Shown here piece by piece: positions 1 to 7,868 of a stretch of 64,000 nt of DNA. The stretch spans positions 992,001 through 1,056,000 of the forward strand of contig NZ_JBLUWW010000001.1 in the NCBI RefSeq assembly GCF_048323655.1. Direction: 5' to 3'. A program made the position numbers and the translations under genes. The first letter of the stretch is position 1, and the number at the start of each line of letters is the position of its first letter. This DNA comes from Salinimicrobium soli (GTDB taxonomy: Bacteria; Bacteroidota; Bacteroidia; Flavobacteriales; Flavobacteriaceae). The notes under the pieces are model-generated. The model had not been told where the DNA came from. It ran no database searches and worked only from the letters and a program-made list of their open reading frames with translations.

Positions 1-1
1 A

Positions 2-874
2 AGCGAGGTATCGCTTACAAATTATGAAGCTATTGTGATCCCTGATAAAACTGCCTTCTTTAATGGAGAGCAATTCACGGGGAAAGTAGTTTTGGGAAGA
101 GTAGATAAGACTTTGCAGTTCGACAAAGTTATGATCAACGGGAACCAGGTAAGCAGTACCGAAGCAGGACAGGTAAAACTTAAATTCCCTGCAGGGAACG
201 TAGGTGAACAAAAGATCACCGGAGAACTTCAGTTTAAGGAAGGTGACTCTATTGTGAGCATTCCTGTGAACAGTTCTTATAGTGTGATCCCAAAACCGAA
301 TTCTGCTGTTATTTCTGCTGATAAGATGAACGTGGTTTATCGTGGAGTTGATAACCCAATGACTATTTCCATCCCAGGAGTTGGAAATGTAAGTGCCAGC
401 GCACCCGGTCTAAGATCTGTAGGTGGAGCAGGTAACTACATGATGAATGTTACCACTTTGCAGGCGCGTGAGGTAACCATCAATGTTAGCGGACAGCTTC
501 CTGGCGGTGAAAAAGTTTCTGATAGCAAGACCTTCAGGGTAAAGGATATTCCACGTCCTGTAGGAACTGTTAGAGGAGAAGATGGTACTGTAAGAATGCA
601 GCGCCAGAATCTTGAGATCTCTACCATTGGTGCAGCCCTTCCAGATTTTGACTTTGATCTTGACCTTCGGGTGACAGGATTTAAGTTTAAAGTTCCGGGG
701 CAGCCTACCATTCAGGTAAGAGGACAAAGACTGGACGATCAGGCCAAAGCGGCACTGAGACGTGCAGGTAGAGGTGAAGCTATTCAGATCTTTGATGTGG
801 AGGCTCAGCTCGCCGGAAATTCCAGCTACAAATTGAAGCAGGTATCTCCGGTCCTAGTGGAGTTAACAAACTAA
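2..874 (+). CDS. gldM: Gliding motility / T9SS protein GldM, C-terminal part (5' end outside window)
   Basis: The reading frame is open from the first complete codon at base 2 to a TAA at 874, so the gene starts upstream of the window; roughly the last 290 residues are present, a little over half of a typical GldM of about 510-520 residues. The visible part is beta-rich and ends in the conserved GldM C-terminal region (FRVKDIPRPVGTV, then an ALPDFDFDLDLRVTGF stretch). In the family GldM is an inner membrane protein that pairs with GldL as the proton-driven motor of the type IX secretion system, its periplasmic domains reaching the GldK/GldN ring. gldN follows 12 bp downstream, as in the conserved gldKLMN operon. 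A GTG at 35 is only an internal codon. Confidence 0.95.
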   Translation, partial: SEVSLTNYEAIVIPDKTAFFNGEQFTGKVVLGRVDKTLQFDKVMINGNQVSSTEAGQVKLKFPAGNVGEQKITGELQFKEGDSIVSIPVNSSYSVIPKPNSAVISADKMNVVYRGVDNPMTISIPGVGNVSASAPGLRSVGGAGNYMMNVTTLQAREVTINVSGQLPGGEKVSDSKTFRVKDIPRPVGTVRGEDGTVRMQRQNLEISTIGAALPDFDFDLDLRVTGFKFKVPGQPTIQVRGQRLDDQAKAALRRAGRGEAIQIFDVEAQLAGNSSYKLKQVSPVLVELTN

Positions 875-886
875 TAAGTAAAAAAT

Positions 887-1771
887 ATGAACTGGAACCG
901 AATTATAGTTGGATTATGCGGATTGCTCTTTTCGGTGACTTCTTTTGGGCAGACAAATATTCTGAATGCCAAAAGTCCCGATGAGATTGCAGGGGTTGCA
1001 GAACAGGAGTACGGTAAGAATGACCCGCTTGAGTATGGCTATGTAGATGAGCGTGATGTGTTATGGGCTAAAACCACCTGGGAAGTTGTTGATCTGGACG
1101 AAAGAGTGAATTTTCCTCTTTACTATCCAATCGATACTAATCAAATAGGAAGTTCCAGAAGATCATTGTACGATGTATTGATCGCCAACATTAAAAATGG
1201 CAAGATCAAGAACATTTATGCAGACTCATATTTCAACGACAAGCGTACTTTAAAAGATATTCGGGCTGCCTTATCAAAAATTGATACTACAGACCTTGGT
1301 ATTGAACAGTATAATGCCGGTGAAGAGATTGATCAGCAGTACATAAGCCGAAGGGATATTTCTTCTGCTGATATTGCGGAGTATCACATTCGCGGATACT
1401 GGTACTTCGATAAGCGCCAGGCCGAATTGAAATACCGGTTGTTAGGGATCGCACCTGTGGCACCCGATGTGAACTTTATAGACAGTGATGAACCGGCGCT
1501 GGTTGAATTGTTCTGGGTGTGGTTCCCTTCAGCGAGGGAAGTGCTGAATGAAGCCTATGCGTTCAACCCTGAAAATACGGCCCAGCCAATTTCCTTTGAC
1601 CATTTGCTCAATGCCAGGCGTTTTAATGGAACGATCTACGCTGAAGACAACGTACAGGGAGACCGTCAGGTTGATGAATACATTAGCAATAATGCTTTCA
1701 TGCAGCTGTTGGAGTCTCAAAGGATCAGAGAACAGATACGAAACTTTGAACAGGACATGTGGAATTACTGA
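887..1771 (+). CDS. gldN: Gliding motility / T9SS protein GldN
   Basis: The protein has 294 residues with an N-terminal signal peptide (hydrophobic core followed by SFGQ, cleavage near residue 22). The body has the GldN signature region DERDVLWAKTTWEVVDLDERVNFPLYYP. GldN is a periplasmic partner of the lipoprotein GldK; together they form a ring under the outer membrane that is required for type IX secretion and, in gliders, for SprB movement. The ATG is 12 bp after the gldM stop, so the two are co-transcribed. A hairpin terminator 25 bp after the stop closes the gld operon; there is no gldO duplicate behind it. Confidence 0.95.
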   Translation: MNWNRIIVGLCGLLFSVTSFGQTNILNAKSPDEIAGVAEQEYGKNDPLEYGYVDERDVLWAKTTWEVVDLDERVNFPLYYPIDTNQIGSSRRSLYDVLIANIKNGKIKNIYADSYFNDKRTLKDIRAALSKIDTTDLGIEQYNAGEEIDQQYISRRDISSADIAEYHIRGYWYFDKRQAELKYRLLGIAPVAPDVNFIDSDEPALVELFWVWFPSAREVLNEAYAFNPENTAQPISFDHLLNARRFNGTIYAEDNVQGDRQVDEYISNNAFMQLLESQRIREQIRNFEQDMWNY

Positions 1772-1795
1772 TCCTGGTCATATAGTACTAATTTT

Positions 1796-1826
1796 AAAAA
1801 AGCCTTTCTCTCCGAAAGGCTTTTTT
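1796..1826 (+). terminator. Rho-independent terminator of the gld operon
   Basis: Perfect stem GCCTTTC (1802-1808) / GAAAGGC (1814-1820) with a 5-nt loop, flanked by A-run and T-run that extend the stem on both sides. It lies between the gldN stop and the next ATG at 1844. Confidence 0.9.
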
Positions 1827-1843
1827 CTTTCTAAATTTGCGGC

Positions 1844-2905
1844 ATGAAAGACTACATCATTGTTGGCCTTGGCCTTAGTGGGGCAGCTCTGGCTTTTAGG
1901 CTGGAGAAAGAAGGCAAATCCTTTATTGTTTTTGATGATGGCTCGCAAGAAGCATCACGAGTTGCCGGCGGGTTCATGAATCCGGTCATCCTCAAGCGCT
2001 TTACACTCGCCTGGAAAGCCGATGAGCAAATGAAGATGGCAACTGCTTTCTATGGGCAAATGGAAGAGCTCTTAAAAAAGGAATTTCTGGCTCCTCTTGA
2101 AATTTATCGGCGGTTCTCCTCGGTAGAAGAGCAGAACAACTGGTTCGCGGCTGCTGATAAGCCCAAAATAGCCCCTTTTCTGGATACCAAACTGGTTTTG
2201 GAAGTGAACCCCAACATTCCCTCTAAATATTCCTTCGGAAAGGTGCTGAATACAAAAAGGATCGATCCTAGAGGCCTTTTAGAGGCCTATTCAGAGCACC
2301 TTGAAGAAACGGGCAGGCTTTCCACTTCCAGCTTCGTTTATGATGATCTGAAGTTAACAGAAGACGGGGTCGAATACCAGGGTATGAGTGCCAAAAATGT
2401 CATTTTTTGCGAAGGTTTCGGAATTTTGGAGAATCCATATTTCAGCTACCTTCCGCTGCGCGGGAATAAGGGAGAATATATTCTCATAAAAGCTCCCGGG
2501 TTGGATCTGGAAGTAGGTGTGAAATCTTCAATATTTATTTTTCCGGCAGGCGATAAAGATGTGTATGCCGTAGGAGCAACCTATAGCAATACAGATAAAA
2601 CCCCTGAACCTTCAGAAGCTGCAAGACAGGAACTTGTTGAAAAATTAAAGGATCTGATCAACGTGAAATTTGAGGTCATTCATCAGGTAGCGGGGTTGCG
2701 ACCCTCCACTGTAGACAGGCGTCCTTTAGTGGGCAGGCACCCAGATCATCCACAACTCTATTGCTGTAATGGTTTTGGAAGCCGCGGCATATTGCTCGCT
2801 CCCATGATCTCTAAAGAACTACTTGATTTTATCGAAAAAGAGGAGCCTCTAACTCCCGAGATCGATCTCTCAAGATTTACAAAAAAGTGGTATTCTAAGG
2901 TTTAG
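1844..2905 (+). CDS. FAD-dependent oxidoreductase (DAO/DadA family)
   Basis: A 353-residue protein beginning with a Rossmann dinucleotide-binding motif (YIIVGLGLSGAALAFRLE, residues 4-21) and ending with the second FAD-contact region typical of glycine/D-amino-acid oxidases (VAGLRPSTVDRRPLVGRHP, then NGFGSRGILLAP). The family oxidises amines or amino acids using FAD; the substrate cannot be told from sequence. No signal peptide, so cytoplasmic. From memory this gene often follows gldN in flavobacteria, but the intervening terminator makes it a separate transcript here. Its last 11 bp overlap the 3' end of the convergent DUF983 gene. Confidence 0.85.
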   Translation: MKDYIIVGLGLSGAALAFRLEKEGKSFIVFDDGSQEASRVAGGFMNPVILKRFTLAWKADEQMKMATAFYGQMEELLKKEFLAPLEIYRRFSSVEEQNNWFAAADKPKIAPFLDTKLVLEVNPNIPSKYSFGKVLNTKRIDPRGLLEAYSEHLEETGRLSTSSFVYDDLKLTEDGVEYQGMSAKNVIFCEGFGILENPYFSYLPLRGNKGEYILIKAPGLDLEVGVKSSIFIFPAGDKDVYAVGATYSNTDKTPEPSEAARQELVEKLKDLINVKFEVIHQVAGLRPSTVDRRPLVGRHPDHPQLYCCNGFGSRGILLAPMISKELLDFIEKEEPLTPEIDLSRFTKKWYSKV

Positions 2906-3287
2906 TCCTGGCCTTAGTTTCATCGTAGCTGAAGAAGAAATTTATCCAGATATTCCTGCTCCATCGAATGATCACCGGAAGGAAAACGATGAGGGTGATC
3001 ACTATCGCAATAAAAGTATTCAGCAGGCTTAAGCCAAAGAGAAGGTAGCCCAGCACAAATGCAGCTACTGCAAAGGCAATTCCCACCGCATAGCTCACAT
3101 ACATCGCCCCAAAGAAGAACGAGGGTTCCATTTTATATTTGGTATGACAATTGGAACAACGCTCGTGCATATCAAATAGCCTTGACAATTTATAAGGATT
3201 TGGCTCTTTGTACATGCTTTCTTCCTGACACACAGGGCAGGTACCTTTTATTATACTATTGAGTTTACTGCCTTTTGAGAAGATCAT
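2895..3287 (-). CDS. DUF983 family membrane protein with zinc-ribbon-like N-terminus
   Basis: A 130-residue protein with two cysteine pairs (CPVC at 17-20 and CSNC at 44-47) that look like a treble-clef/zinc ribbon, followed by two hydrophobic segments (about residues 62-85 and 90-110) and a short basic tail. This is the DUF983 layout; the function of the family is unknown. The gene converges on the oxidoreductase with an 11-bp overlap and is divergent from the ABC-F gene, whose ATG is 57 bp away, so both promoters lie in 3288-3343. Confidence 0.85.
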   Translation of the reverse strand: MIFSKGSKLNSIIKGTCPVCQEESMYKEPNPYKLSRLFDMHERCSNCHTKYKMEPSFFFGAMYVSYAVGIAFAVAAFVLGYLLFGLSLLNTFIAIVITLIVFLPVIIRWSRNIWINFFFSYDETKARTKP

Positions 3288-3343
3288 GGAAGTTTTTTTA
3301 GGGAGATAAAATTAAGCATCTTTGCAAAAAACTAAGAAGGAGA

Positions 3344-5251
3344 ATGTTAAATATACACAATTTGTCTGTAGCCTTTGGCGGAGAGTATCTTTTCGAAGAG
3401 ATCACTTTTAGACTGGGAGCAGGAGACAGGGTAGGATTAATAGGAAAGAACGGTGCGGGAAAGTCGACCATGTTGAAGATCCTTTCGAAAGAAATGGAGC
3501 CGGATACAGGGCAAATTGCAGCAGATAAAGATCTTCAAATAGGATTTTTAAAGCAAGATATTGACTTTATTGAAGGTAGAACCGTCCTGGAGGAATCTTA
3601 TCAGGCTTTTGAGGAGATCAAACGCCTCGAGAAAAAGCTGGAGGAGATCAACACTCAGCTTGCTGAAAGAACAGATTATGAAAGTGAGGCCTATCACCAG
3701 TTGATGGTTGATCTCAATGATGTGCAACACCAGTATGAAATTCATGGCGGCTATAACTACCAGGGGGAGACTGAGCGTATTCTGCAGGGGCTTGGATTTA
3801 AAAGAGAAGACTTCAATAAACTCACTGATACCTTTTCGGGAGGATGGAGAATGCGTATTGAGCTCGCGAAGTTGCTGTTGCAGCAAAACGACATTCTGCT
3901 GCTGGATGAGCCTACCAACCACCTGGATATTGAATCTATTATCTGGCTGGAAGGTTTCCTGAACAATTACCCCGGTGCGGTGGTGATCGTTTCTCACGAT
4001 AAGATGTTCCTTGATAATGTGACCAACAGGACCATTGAAATTTCCCTCGGAAGGATTTACGACTTTAATAAACCATATTCTAAATATCTGGTGCTTCGGC
4101 AGGAACTGCGGGAGCAGCAGTTAGCTTCTCAAAAAAACCAGGAAAAGCAGATTCAACAGACGGAAAAACTGATCGAAAAATTCCGAGCCAAAGCATCCAA
4201 GGCCAGTATGGCCCAGTCGCTTATTAAAAAGCTGGACAAAATAGATCGCATCGAAGTTGATGAGGATGATAATTCAGTGATGAATTTAAAATTCCCTGTT
4301 TCTGTGGTACCCGGAAAGGTAGTTGTGGAAGCACATCATATCTCCAAGAGCTATGGAGATAAAAATGTGCTCAGCAATATTGATCTCTTGATCGAAAGGG
4401 ATTCCAAAACGGCATTTGTGGGACAGAATGGTCAGGGGAAATCTACCCTTGCGAAGATCATAGTTGGCGAGCTGGATCATAAAGGGCAACTGAAACTGGG
4501 CCACAATGTTCAAATCGGATATTTTGCCCAGAATCAGGCTGAGTATCTGGACGGTTCCAAAACTGTACTTGACACTATGATCGATGCGGCCAATGAAACC
4601 AATCGTGCTAAAGTGAGGGATATTCTGGGTTCGTTTTTGTTCCGTGGAGATGAAGTTGAAAAATATGTGCGGGTGCTTTCCGGAGGAGAACGTAACCGTT
4701 TGGCACTGGCCAAATTGATGCTGCAGCCGTTCAATGTCCTGGTGATGGATGAGCCTACGAACCACCTTGACATCAAATCCAAGAACGTACTTAAAGATGC
4801 TTTAAAGAGCTTTGAAGGAACTTTGATCCTGGTTTCTCACGACAGGGATTTCCTGCAGGGGTTGACCAACAAGGTCTATGAGTTCAAAGATCATAGGATC
4901 AAAGAATACCTGGGAGATATAGATTACTACCTGGATCAGCGAAAAGTTGATAATTTGCGGGAAGTTGAAAAAAGGGATGTTGTGAAACAGGCACCTAAAG
5001 AAAGCAATAAAGATAATTATCAAAATCAAAAAAAGCTCAAATCTCTGAACAACAAATTGAGCAATATTGAAGCGAAGATCACCCGCCTTGAAAAAGAAAT
5101 AAAGGAAAAGGATGTAGAACTGGCAACCAATTACGAGAAGAGTATGGCCAAACCCGATTTTCTGAAAAAATACCAGGAGAAGAAAAAAGAACTGGAAAAA
5201 TACATGAAAGATTGGGAGCAGGTGCAGGGAGAACTGGAATTGATCAACTGA
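3344..5251 (+). CDS. ABC-F family ATP-binding protein (ribosome-associated type)
   Basis: A 635-residue protein with two ABC ATPase domains and no membrane segments. Domain 1: Walker A GKNGAGKS (34-41), signature FSGGWRMR (about 164), Walker B LLLDEPTNHLD (about 185). Linker of about 80 residues rich in charged residues. Domain 2: Walker A GQNGQGKS (about 360), signature LSGGERNR (about 445), Walker B VMDEPTNHLD (about 466). The last 90 residues are a predicted coiled coil, as in Uup and YdiF. ABC-F proteins act on the ribosome in translation rescue or antibiotic protection; nothing here points to resistance, so a housekeeping Uup/YdiF-like role is likelier. A CPXCG gene follows 1 bp after the stop. 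Confidence 0.9.
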   Translation: MLNIHNLSVAFGGEYLFEEITFRLGAGDRVGLIGKNGAGKSTMLKILSKEMEPDTGQIAADKDLQIGFLKQDIDFIEGRTVLEESYQAFEEIKRLEKKLEEINTQLAERTDYESEAYHQLMVDLNDVQHQYEIHGGYNYQGETERILQGLGFKREDFNKLTDTFSGGWRMRIELAKLLLQQNDILLLDEPTNHLDIESIIWLEGFLNNYPGAVVIVSHDKMFLDNVTNRTIEISLGRIYDFNKPYSKYLVLRQELREQQLASQKNQEKQIQQTEKLIEKFRAKASKASMAQSLIKKLDKIDRIEVDEDDNSVMNLKFPVSVVPGKVVVEAHHISKSYGDKNVLSNIDLLIERDSKTAFVGQNGQGKSTLAKIIVGELDHKGQLKLGHNVQIGYFAQNQAEYLDGSKTVLDTMIDAANETNRAKVRDILGSFLFRGDEVEKYVRVLSGGERNRLALAKLMLQPFNVLVMDEPTNHLDIKSKNVLKDALKSFEGTLILVSHDRDFLQGLTNKVYEFKDHRIKEYLGDIDYYLDQRKVDNLREVEKRDVVKQAPKESNKDNYQNQKKLKSLNNKLSNIEAKITRLEKEIKEKDVELATNYEKSMAKPDFLKKYQEKKKELEKYMKDWEQVQGELELIN

Positions 5252-5252
5252 T

Positions 5253-5435
5253 ATGTATGAACACTTTTTTCAATGTCCCTATTGCTGGGAAGAGATTTCG
5301 ATGTTGCTAGACCCATCAGTAGTGACCCAGAAGTATGTGGAAGATTGCGAAGTTTGTTGCAATCCCATTGAAATAGAAGCCCGGTTCGAGGATGGAGAAT
5401 TACAAACTTTTGAAGCGCACAGCCTGGAGCAGTAA
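5253..5435 (+). CDS. CPXCG-type cysteine-rich small protein
   Basis: A 60-residue acidic protein with two cysteine knuckles (C8 and C11 in CPYC; C32, C35 and C36 in CEVCC), matching the Cys_rich_CPXG family of small putative zinc-binding proteins of unknown function. The ATG is one base after the ABC-F stop, so the two are translationally coupled. The family's usual CPxCG reads CPYCW here. Confidence 0.8.
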   Translation: MYEHFFQCPYCWEEISMLLDPSVVTQKYVEDCEVCCNPIEIEARFEDGELQTFEAHSLEQ

Positions 5436-5518
5436 AATGTATTAATTCTCTCATAAATTGCTGGTTTCTGTGCTTTATATTGTATAATTTCATACGAAAC
5501 CGCAAATCTTCTGAATTA

Positions 5519-5872
5519 ATGAAAACTACTTTTGAATTCTCCGATGACGTCTTCGGAGTTGTCTTAGATGAAAAATTAAACACCGAAAAATTAAAAAGGA
5601 TCCATGAAATGTTGCGGGAGCGGCTTCAGAAATGTCCTAAGGTGAGTGTCTATGTTGAGGACCAGAAGAATGACGGTATCTCTCTCAAGGCCTTTTTGAA
5701 AGACCTGGCTTTTGAACTCGGAAATGATGACGGAATGAGGAAGATCGCGATAGTTACAGACCTTAAATGGTTTCAGTTGGTGACTGACCTCAAAAATAAA
5801 CTGGTGGAGACCAATATTAAATCTTTTGACAGTCAGGAACGTATGAAAGCCATGAACTGGGTGATGGAATAA
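5519..5872 (+). CDS. SpoIIAA/STAS-like protein
   Basis: 117 residues, no signal peptide. The pattern of an N-terminal strand pair, RIHEMLRERL helix and the central KIAIVTDLKWFQ strand followed by NIKSFDSQERMKAMNWV is like the SpoIIAA-like (DUF3478) group of STAS-fold proteins, which bind lipid or partner proteins; function unknown. The ATG at 5519 is preferred over an upstream in-frame TTG (5480) because the extra 13 residues are uncharacteristic and the family begins near the first strand. Confidence 0.65.
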   Translation: MKTTFEFSDDVFGVVLDEKLNTEKLKRIHEMLRERLQKCPKVSVYVEDQKNDGISLKAFLKDLAFELGNDDGMRKIAIVTDLKWFQLVTDLKNKLVETNIKSFDSQERMKAMNWVME

Positions 5873-5886
5873 TTCTTACAAAAAGC

Positions 5887-5917
5887 TTTGGAGAAATGAA
5901 ATTTGACTGTATATTTG
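5887..5917 (+). promoter_or_regulatory. Promoter of the initiator tRNA gene
   Basis: TTTG at 5887-5890, 19-bp spacer, TATATTTG at 5910-5917: a full match to the Bacteroidota sigma-A consensus (TTTG, 17-23 bp, TAnnTTTG). The tRNA begins 11 bp after the -7 box, so transcription starts almost at the mature 5' end. Confidence 0.75.
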
Positions 5918-5928
5918 CAGTCCAATAT

Positions 5929-6001
<73 letters not shown>

Positions 6002-6006
6002 CTAAG

Positions 6007-6035
6007 AAAAAACCACCTTTTGAGGTGGTTTTTTT
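6007..6035 (+). terminator. Terminator of tRNA-fMet
   Basis: AACCACCT (6011-6018) / AGGTGGTT (6023-6030), four-base loop, flanked by A-run and T-run. The same hairpin is repeated at about 6090-6118 (perfect) and 6171-6196 (decayed T-run). Confidence 0.9.
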
Positions 6036-6043
6036 GTTTCTGG

Positions 6044-6126
6044 AGGTCACTGGTTCCCCCGAGGATTCGGGGCAGTTCCCGCTACTAAGAAAAAACCACC
6101 TTTTGAGGTGGTTTTTTTGTTTCTGG
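6044..6126 (+). repeat. Duplicate of tRNA-fMet 3' end plus terminator, T-loop replaced by a palindrome
   Basis: An 83-bp copy of 5972-6043 (variable loop, T-arm, acceptor 3' strand, terminator, GTTTCTGG tail). It is identical except that the five T-loop bases GAGTC are replaced by the 16-bp palindrome CCCCGAGGATTCGGGG (6056-6071). No 5' half of the tRNA is present, so this cannot be a tRNA gene. Confidence 0.9.
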
Positions 6127-6204
6127 AGGTCACTGGTTCTCCCGAGGATTCATGGCAGTTCCCGCTAAGACAAAACCACCTATGGAGGTGGTTCTTTGTT
6201 TCTG
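6127..6204 (+). repeat. Second, decayed duplicate of tRNA-fMet 3' end plus terminator
   Basis: Starts with the same AGGTCACTGG and carries the same insertion in the T-loop, but the palindrome is degraded (TCCCGAGGATTCATGG), three bases after the acceptor are lost, and the terminator is mutated (loop TATGG, T-run interrupted). An older copy of the preceding unit. Confidence 0.85.
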
Positions 6205-6241
6205 ATGGTTCTGATTTTATAGGCGCTTTACTTCCTGTCAG

Positions 6242-6274
6242 TTTGGTCAAAGAAATTCCGTTTTTGTAATTTTA
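6242..6274 (+). promoter_or_regulatory. Probable promoter of the GDCCVxC gene
   Basis: TTTG at 6242-6245, 21-bp spacer and TAATTTTA at 6267-6274 (one mismatch to TAnnTTTG). It ends 22 bp before the ATG at 6297. Confidence 0.45.
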
Positions 6275-6296
6275 GATCTTGAACAACGTTATCCAC

Positions 6297-6542
6297 ATGG
6301 GAGTTGAACTGAAATCTATTATTACCTGTCCTCATTGCAAGTTCTCTAAGGAAGAGAGTATGCCTACAGATGCCTGTCAGTTCTTCTATAAATGTTCCAA
6401 TTGCGGAGTAATTCTAAAGCCTTTGGAAGGAGATTGTTGTGTTTTTTGCAGCTACGGAAGTGTTCCCTGTCCGCCTATTCAAGAATCGGGTTCTTGTTGT
6501 AATTCCAGAAAAGAGAAGTTGCTTAAATCACGATTTAATTAA
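6297..6542 (+). CDS. GDCCVxC-type cysteine-rich small protein
   Basis: 81 residues with 11 cysteines: CPHC (11-14), CSNC (33-36), the diagnostic GDCCVFC (45-51), and CCN near the C-terminus. It belongs to the GDCCVxC family, some members of which carry selenocysteine; here all positions are ordinary Cys codons. The role is unknown; metal binding or thiol redox chemistry is plausible. ATG at 6297 is preferred to the in-frame TTG at 6279 because it places the first CxxC at the usual distance and lies downstream of the promoter candidate. A bidirectional hairpin separates it from the convergent AhpD-like gene. Confidence 0.75.
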   Translation: MGVELKSIITCPHCKFSKEESMPTDACQFFYKCSNCGVILKPLEGDCCVFCSYGSVPCPPIQESGSCCNSRKEKLLKSRFN

Positions 6543-6548
6543 AAGAAA

Positions 6549-6577
6549 GAGGCGCTTTAGTAGCGCCTCAAATTTTT
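6549..6577. terminator. Bidirectional terminator hairpin between convergent genes
   Basis: GAGGCGC (6549-6555) / GCGCCTC (6563-6569), 7-bp perfect stem, 7-nt loop, T-run on the right; A-rich flank on the left serves the minus-strand gene. Confidence 0.8.
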
Positions 6578-6580
6578 AGA

Positions 6581-7060
6581 TCACTTCTTCGATTTCGAAG
6601 CCATGTGTTCCATCATAGAATTAAATTCTGATTTGAATTTTTCAAAGTCCACCTGGTTTCCCTGCAGGATCATACTCCAGTGCCTGGTAGCAGCACCCTG
6701 AGCGACAGCTTCCTGAATTTCCTCGTCGGTAGCTCCATAAGCCTTGGCTGAAGCAGTGTGGAAATAGATACAATAATCACATGGAATTTGAGCCGCTACC
6801 GCCAATTGTAGCAATTCGCGGTATTTCGCCGGAATTTTACTTTGCGGACTGTTTAATTGTTTAAAATTCTCCCATGCACCGGCAAGAGCATGGTCTGGAA
6901 ATACCTCAAACATTGTGGGGAACATACCGAATTCTTCTTCAATTTCCTGTTTTGCGTTCTCATAAGACATCTTATCCTGAGAATAGACCGCTACAGTACA
7001 GAGCATAATGGAAACAAGTAGTATCCATTTTTTGAACCTGGAAATACTTTTCTTTTTCAT
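6581..7060 (-). CDS. Secreted AhpD/carboxymuconolactone-decarboxylase-like protein
   Basis: 159 residues. A basic N-terminus and hydrophobic segment ending VYSQ (residues 11-28) is a signal peptide, unusual for this mostly cytoplasmic family. The CMD domain carries the AhpD active-site pattern: E82, C94-x-x-C97 and H101 (PCDYCIYFH). Such a CxxC/His relay supports peroxidase-type disulfide chemistry; substrate unknown. If exported, it would need a periplasmic or extracellular reductant. The gene converges on the GDCCVxC gene, and whether the two work together is not shown. Confidence 0.8.
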   Translation of the reverse strand: MKKKSISRFKKWILLVSIMLCTVAVYSQDKMSYENAKQEIEEEFGMFPTMFEVFPDHALAGAWENFKQLNSPQSKIPAKYRELLQLAVAAQIPCDYCIYFHTASAKAYGATDEEIQEAVAQGAATRHWSMILQGNQVDFEKFKSEFNSMMEHMASKSKK

Positions 7061-7187
7061 GACTCAAAATATTAATGTTCCATTAATAAAGTTAGCTCAT
7101 TTTTAAGAATTAATTATAGTTAAAACATTAAAAATCAAATAGTTAAATTATTTATTAATCTTTTTCTTATATGTTTTGAAAGTATAA

Positions 7188-7385
7188 TTACTCTATCTCC
7201 CATTGAAAGATTTCTTCAATTGGTTTCCCGAATAGTTCTGAAAGCCTGAAAGCCAAAGGTAAACTTGGGTCAAACTTGCCTTTTTCGATAGCATTAATGG
7301 TCTGCCTGGAAACGTACATCTTATCTGCCAACTGTGCCTGTGTTAGGTCGTGTTCGGCCCGAAGTATTTTTATCCTGTTCTTCAT
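7188..7385 (-). CDS. XRE-family transcriptional regulator (short HTH protein)
   Basis: 65 residues, essentially one helix-turn-helix domain (LTQAQLADKMYVSRQTINAIEKGKFDPSLPLAFRLSELF, about residues 14-52), the YozG-type minimal repressor. Its ATG overlaps the stop of the upstream membrane protein gene by 4 bp (ATGA), so the pair is translationally coupled. Two matching inverted repeats upstream of the pair are likely its operators, implying autoregulation. Confidence 0.9.
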   Translation of the reverse strand: MKNRIKILRAEHDLTQAQLADKMYVSRQTINAIEKGKFDPSLPLAFRLSELFGKPIEEIFQWEIE

Positions 7386-7795
7386 TGATACCGAGAATTT
7401 CCTATTAAAGTGGTGACCAGATAAGTCAGACCCACTAATATTACCAGATGAGAGATCTCCGCGTCAAAAGTGATGAGGTTAAGTACGTCAAGCATAGAAT
7501 AGCTAATACCGGCTACCACGGCAACTCCCAGGGCCACGGCCATAGCTTCGAGTTGTATCTTCCTTTGTAATTCATCCAGGCCGTTTAGATGACGAATGTT
7601 GGCAAAGATCATTCCTATGCCAATGGCCAGGTTTAGCAGAATACCTAAGAGGTTTATAGTGGGTTTCTCCCCCCATATTAAAGTGGGTCCAAAGGAAACA
7701 AGAGCGAGACTGAGTACCCAACCCATTGTCCAGTAAAAAAGAATGCGGGTGTTCTGCCGTGTTTCGACACTTAAATTTGGTCTTTGTTTTTTCAT
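7382..7795 (-). CDS. Four-helix membrane protein partnered with XRE regulator
   Basis: 137 residues, basic 18-residue N-terminus then four hydrophobic segments (about 20-42, 48-67, 82-102 and 112-132). No recognised family beyond a resemblance to the small membrane proteins encoded with YozG-type regulators. The gene is first in a two-gene operon and has TGTAAAG/CTTTACA operator-like repeats directly upstream. The membrane partner may modulate the regulator or be its only target; inference only. Confidence 0.7.
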   Translation of the reverse strand: MKKQRPNLSVETRQNTRILFYWTMGWVLSLALVSFGPTLIWGEKPTINLLGILLNLAIGIGMIFANIRHLNGLDELQRKIQLEAMAVALGVAVVAGISYSMLDVLNLITFDAEISHLVILVGLTYLVTTLIGNSRYQ

Positions 7796-7809
7796 GATAA
7801 GTAAAATTA

Positions 7810-7827
7810 TGTAAAGTTTGCTTTACA
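7810..7827. promoter_or_regulatory. Operator-like inverted repeat 1 (XRE)
   Basis: TGTAAAGTTTGCTTTACA, 7-bp arms with 4-bp centre, 15 bp upstream of the membrane protein ATG. It overlaps a minus-strand -7 box (TATATTTG, complement of 7825-7832), so a bound repressor would block the promoter. Confidence 0.7.
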
Positions 7828-7850
7828 AATATAATTAATTATTTCAATTA

Positions 7851-7868
7851 TGTAAATAAAACTTTACA
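7851..7868. promoter_or_regulatory. Operator-like inverted repeat 2 (XRE)
   Basis: TGTAAATAAAACTTTACA, same length and same TGTAAA...TTTACA arms as repeat 1, with one arm mismatch. Centre-to-centre distance to repeat 1 is 41 bp, close to four helical turns, as expected for cooperative binding on one face of the DNA. Confidence 0.6.

Noticed and set aside
2895..2905. Possible frameshift or assembly error where two genes overlap
   Set aside because: An 11-bp convergent 3' overlap of two complete genes, also seen (8 bp) at 52359-52366, is normal in compact genomes.
6044..6204. Further tRNA-Met genes downstream of tRNA-fMet
   Set aside because: Only the variable loop, T-arm and acceptor 3' strand are repeated, and the T-loop is interrupted; no anticodon or 5' half exists.
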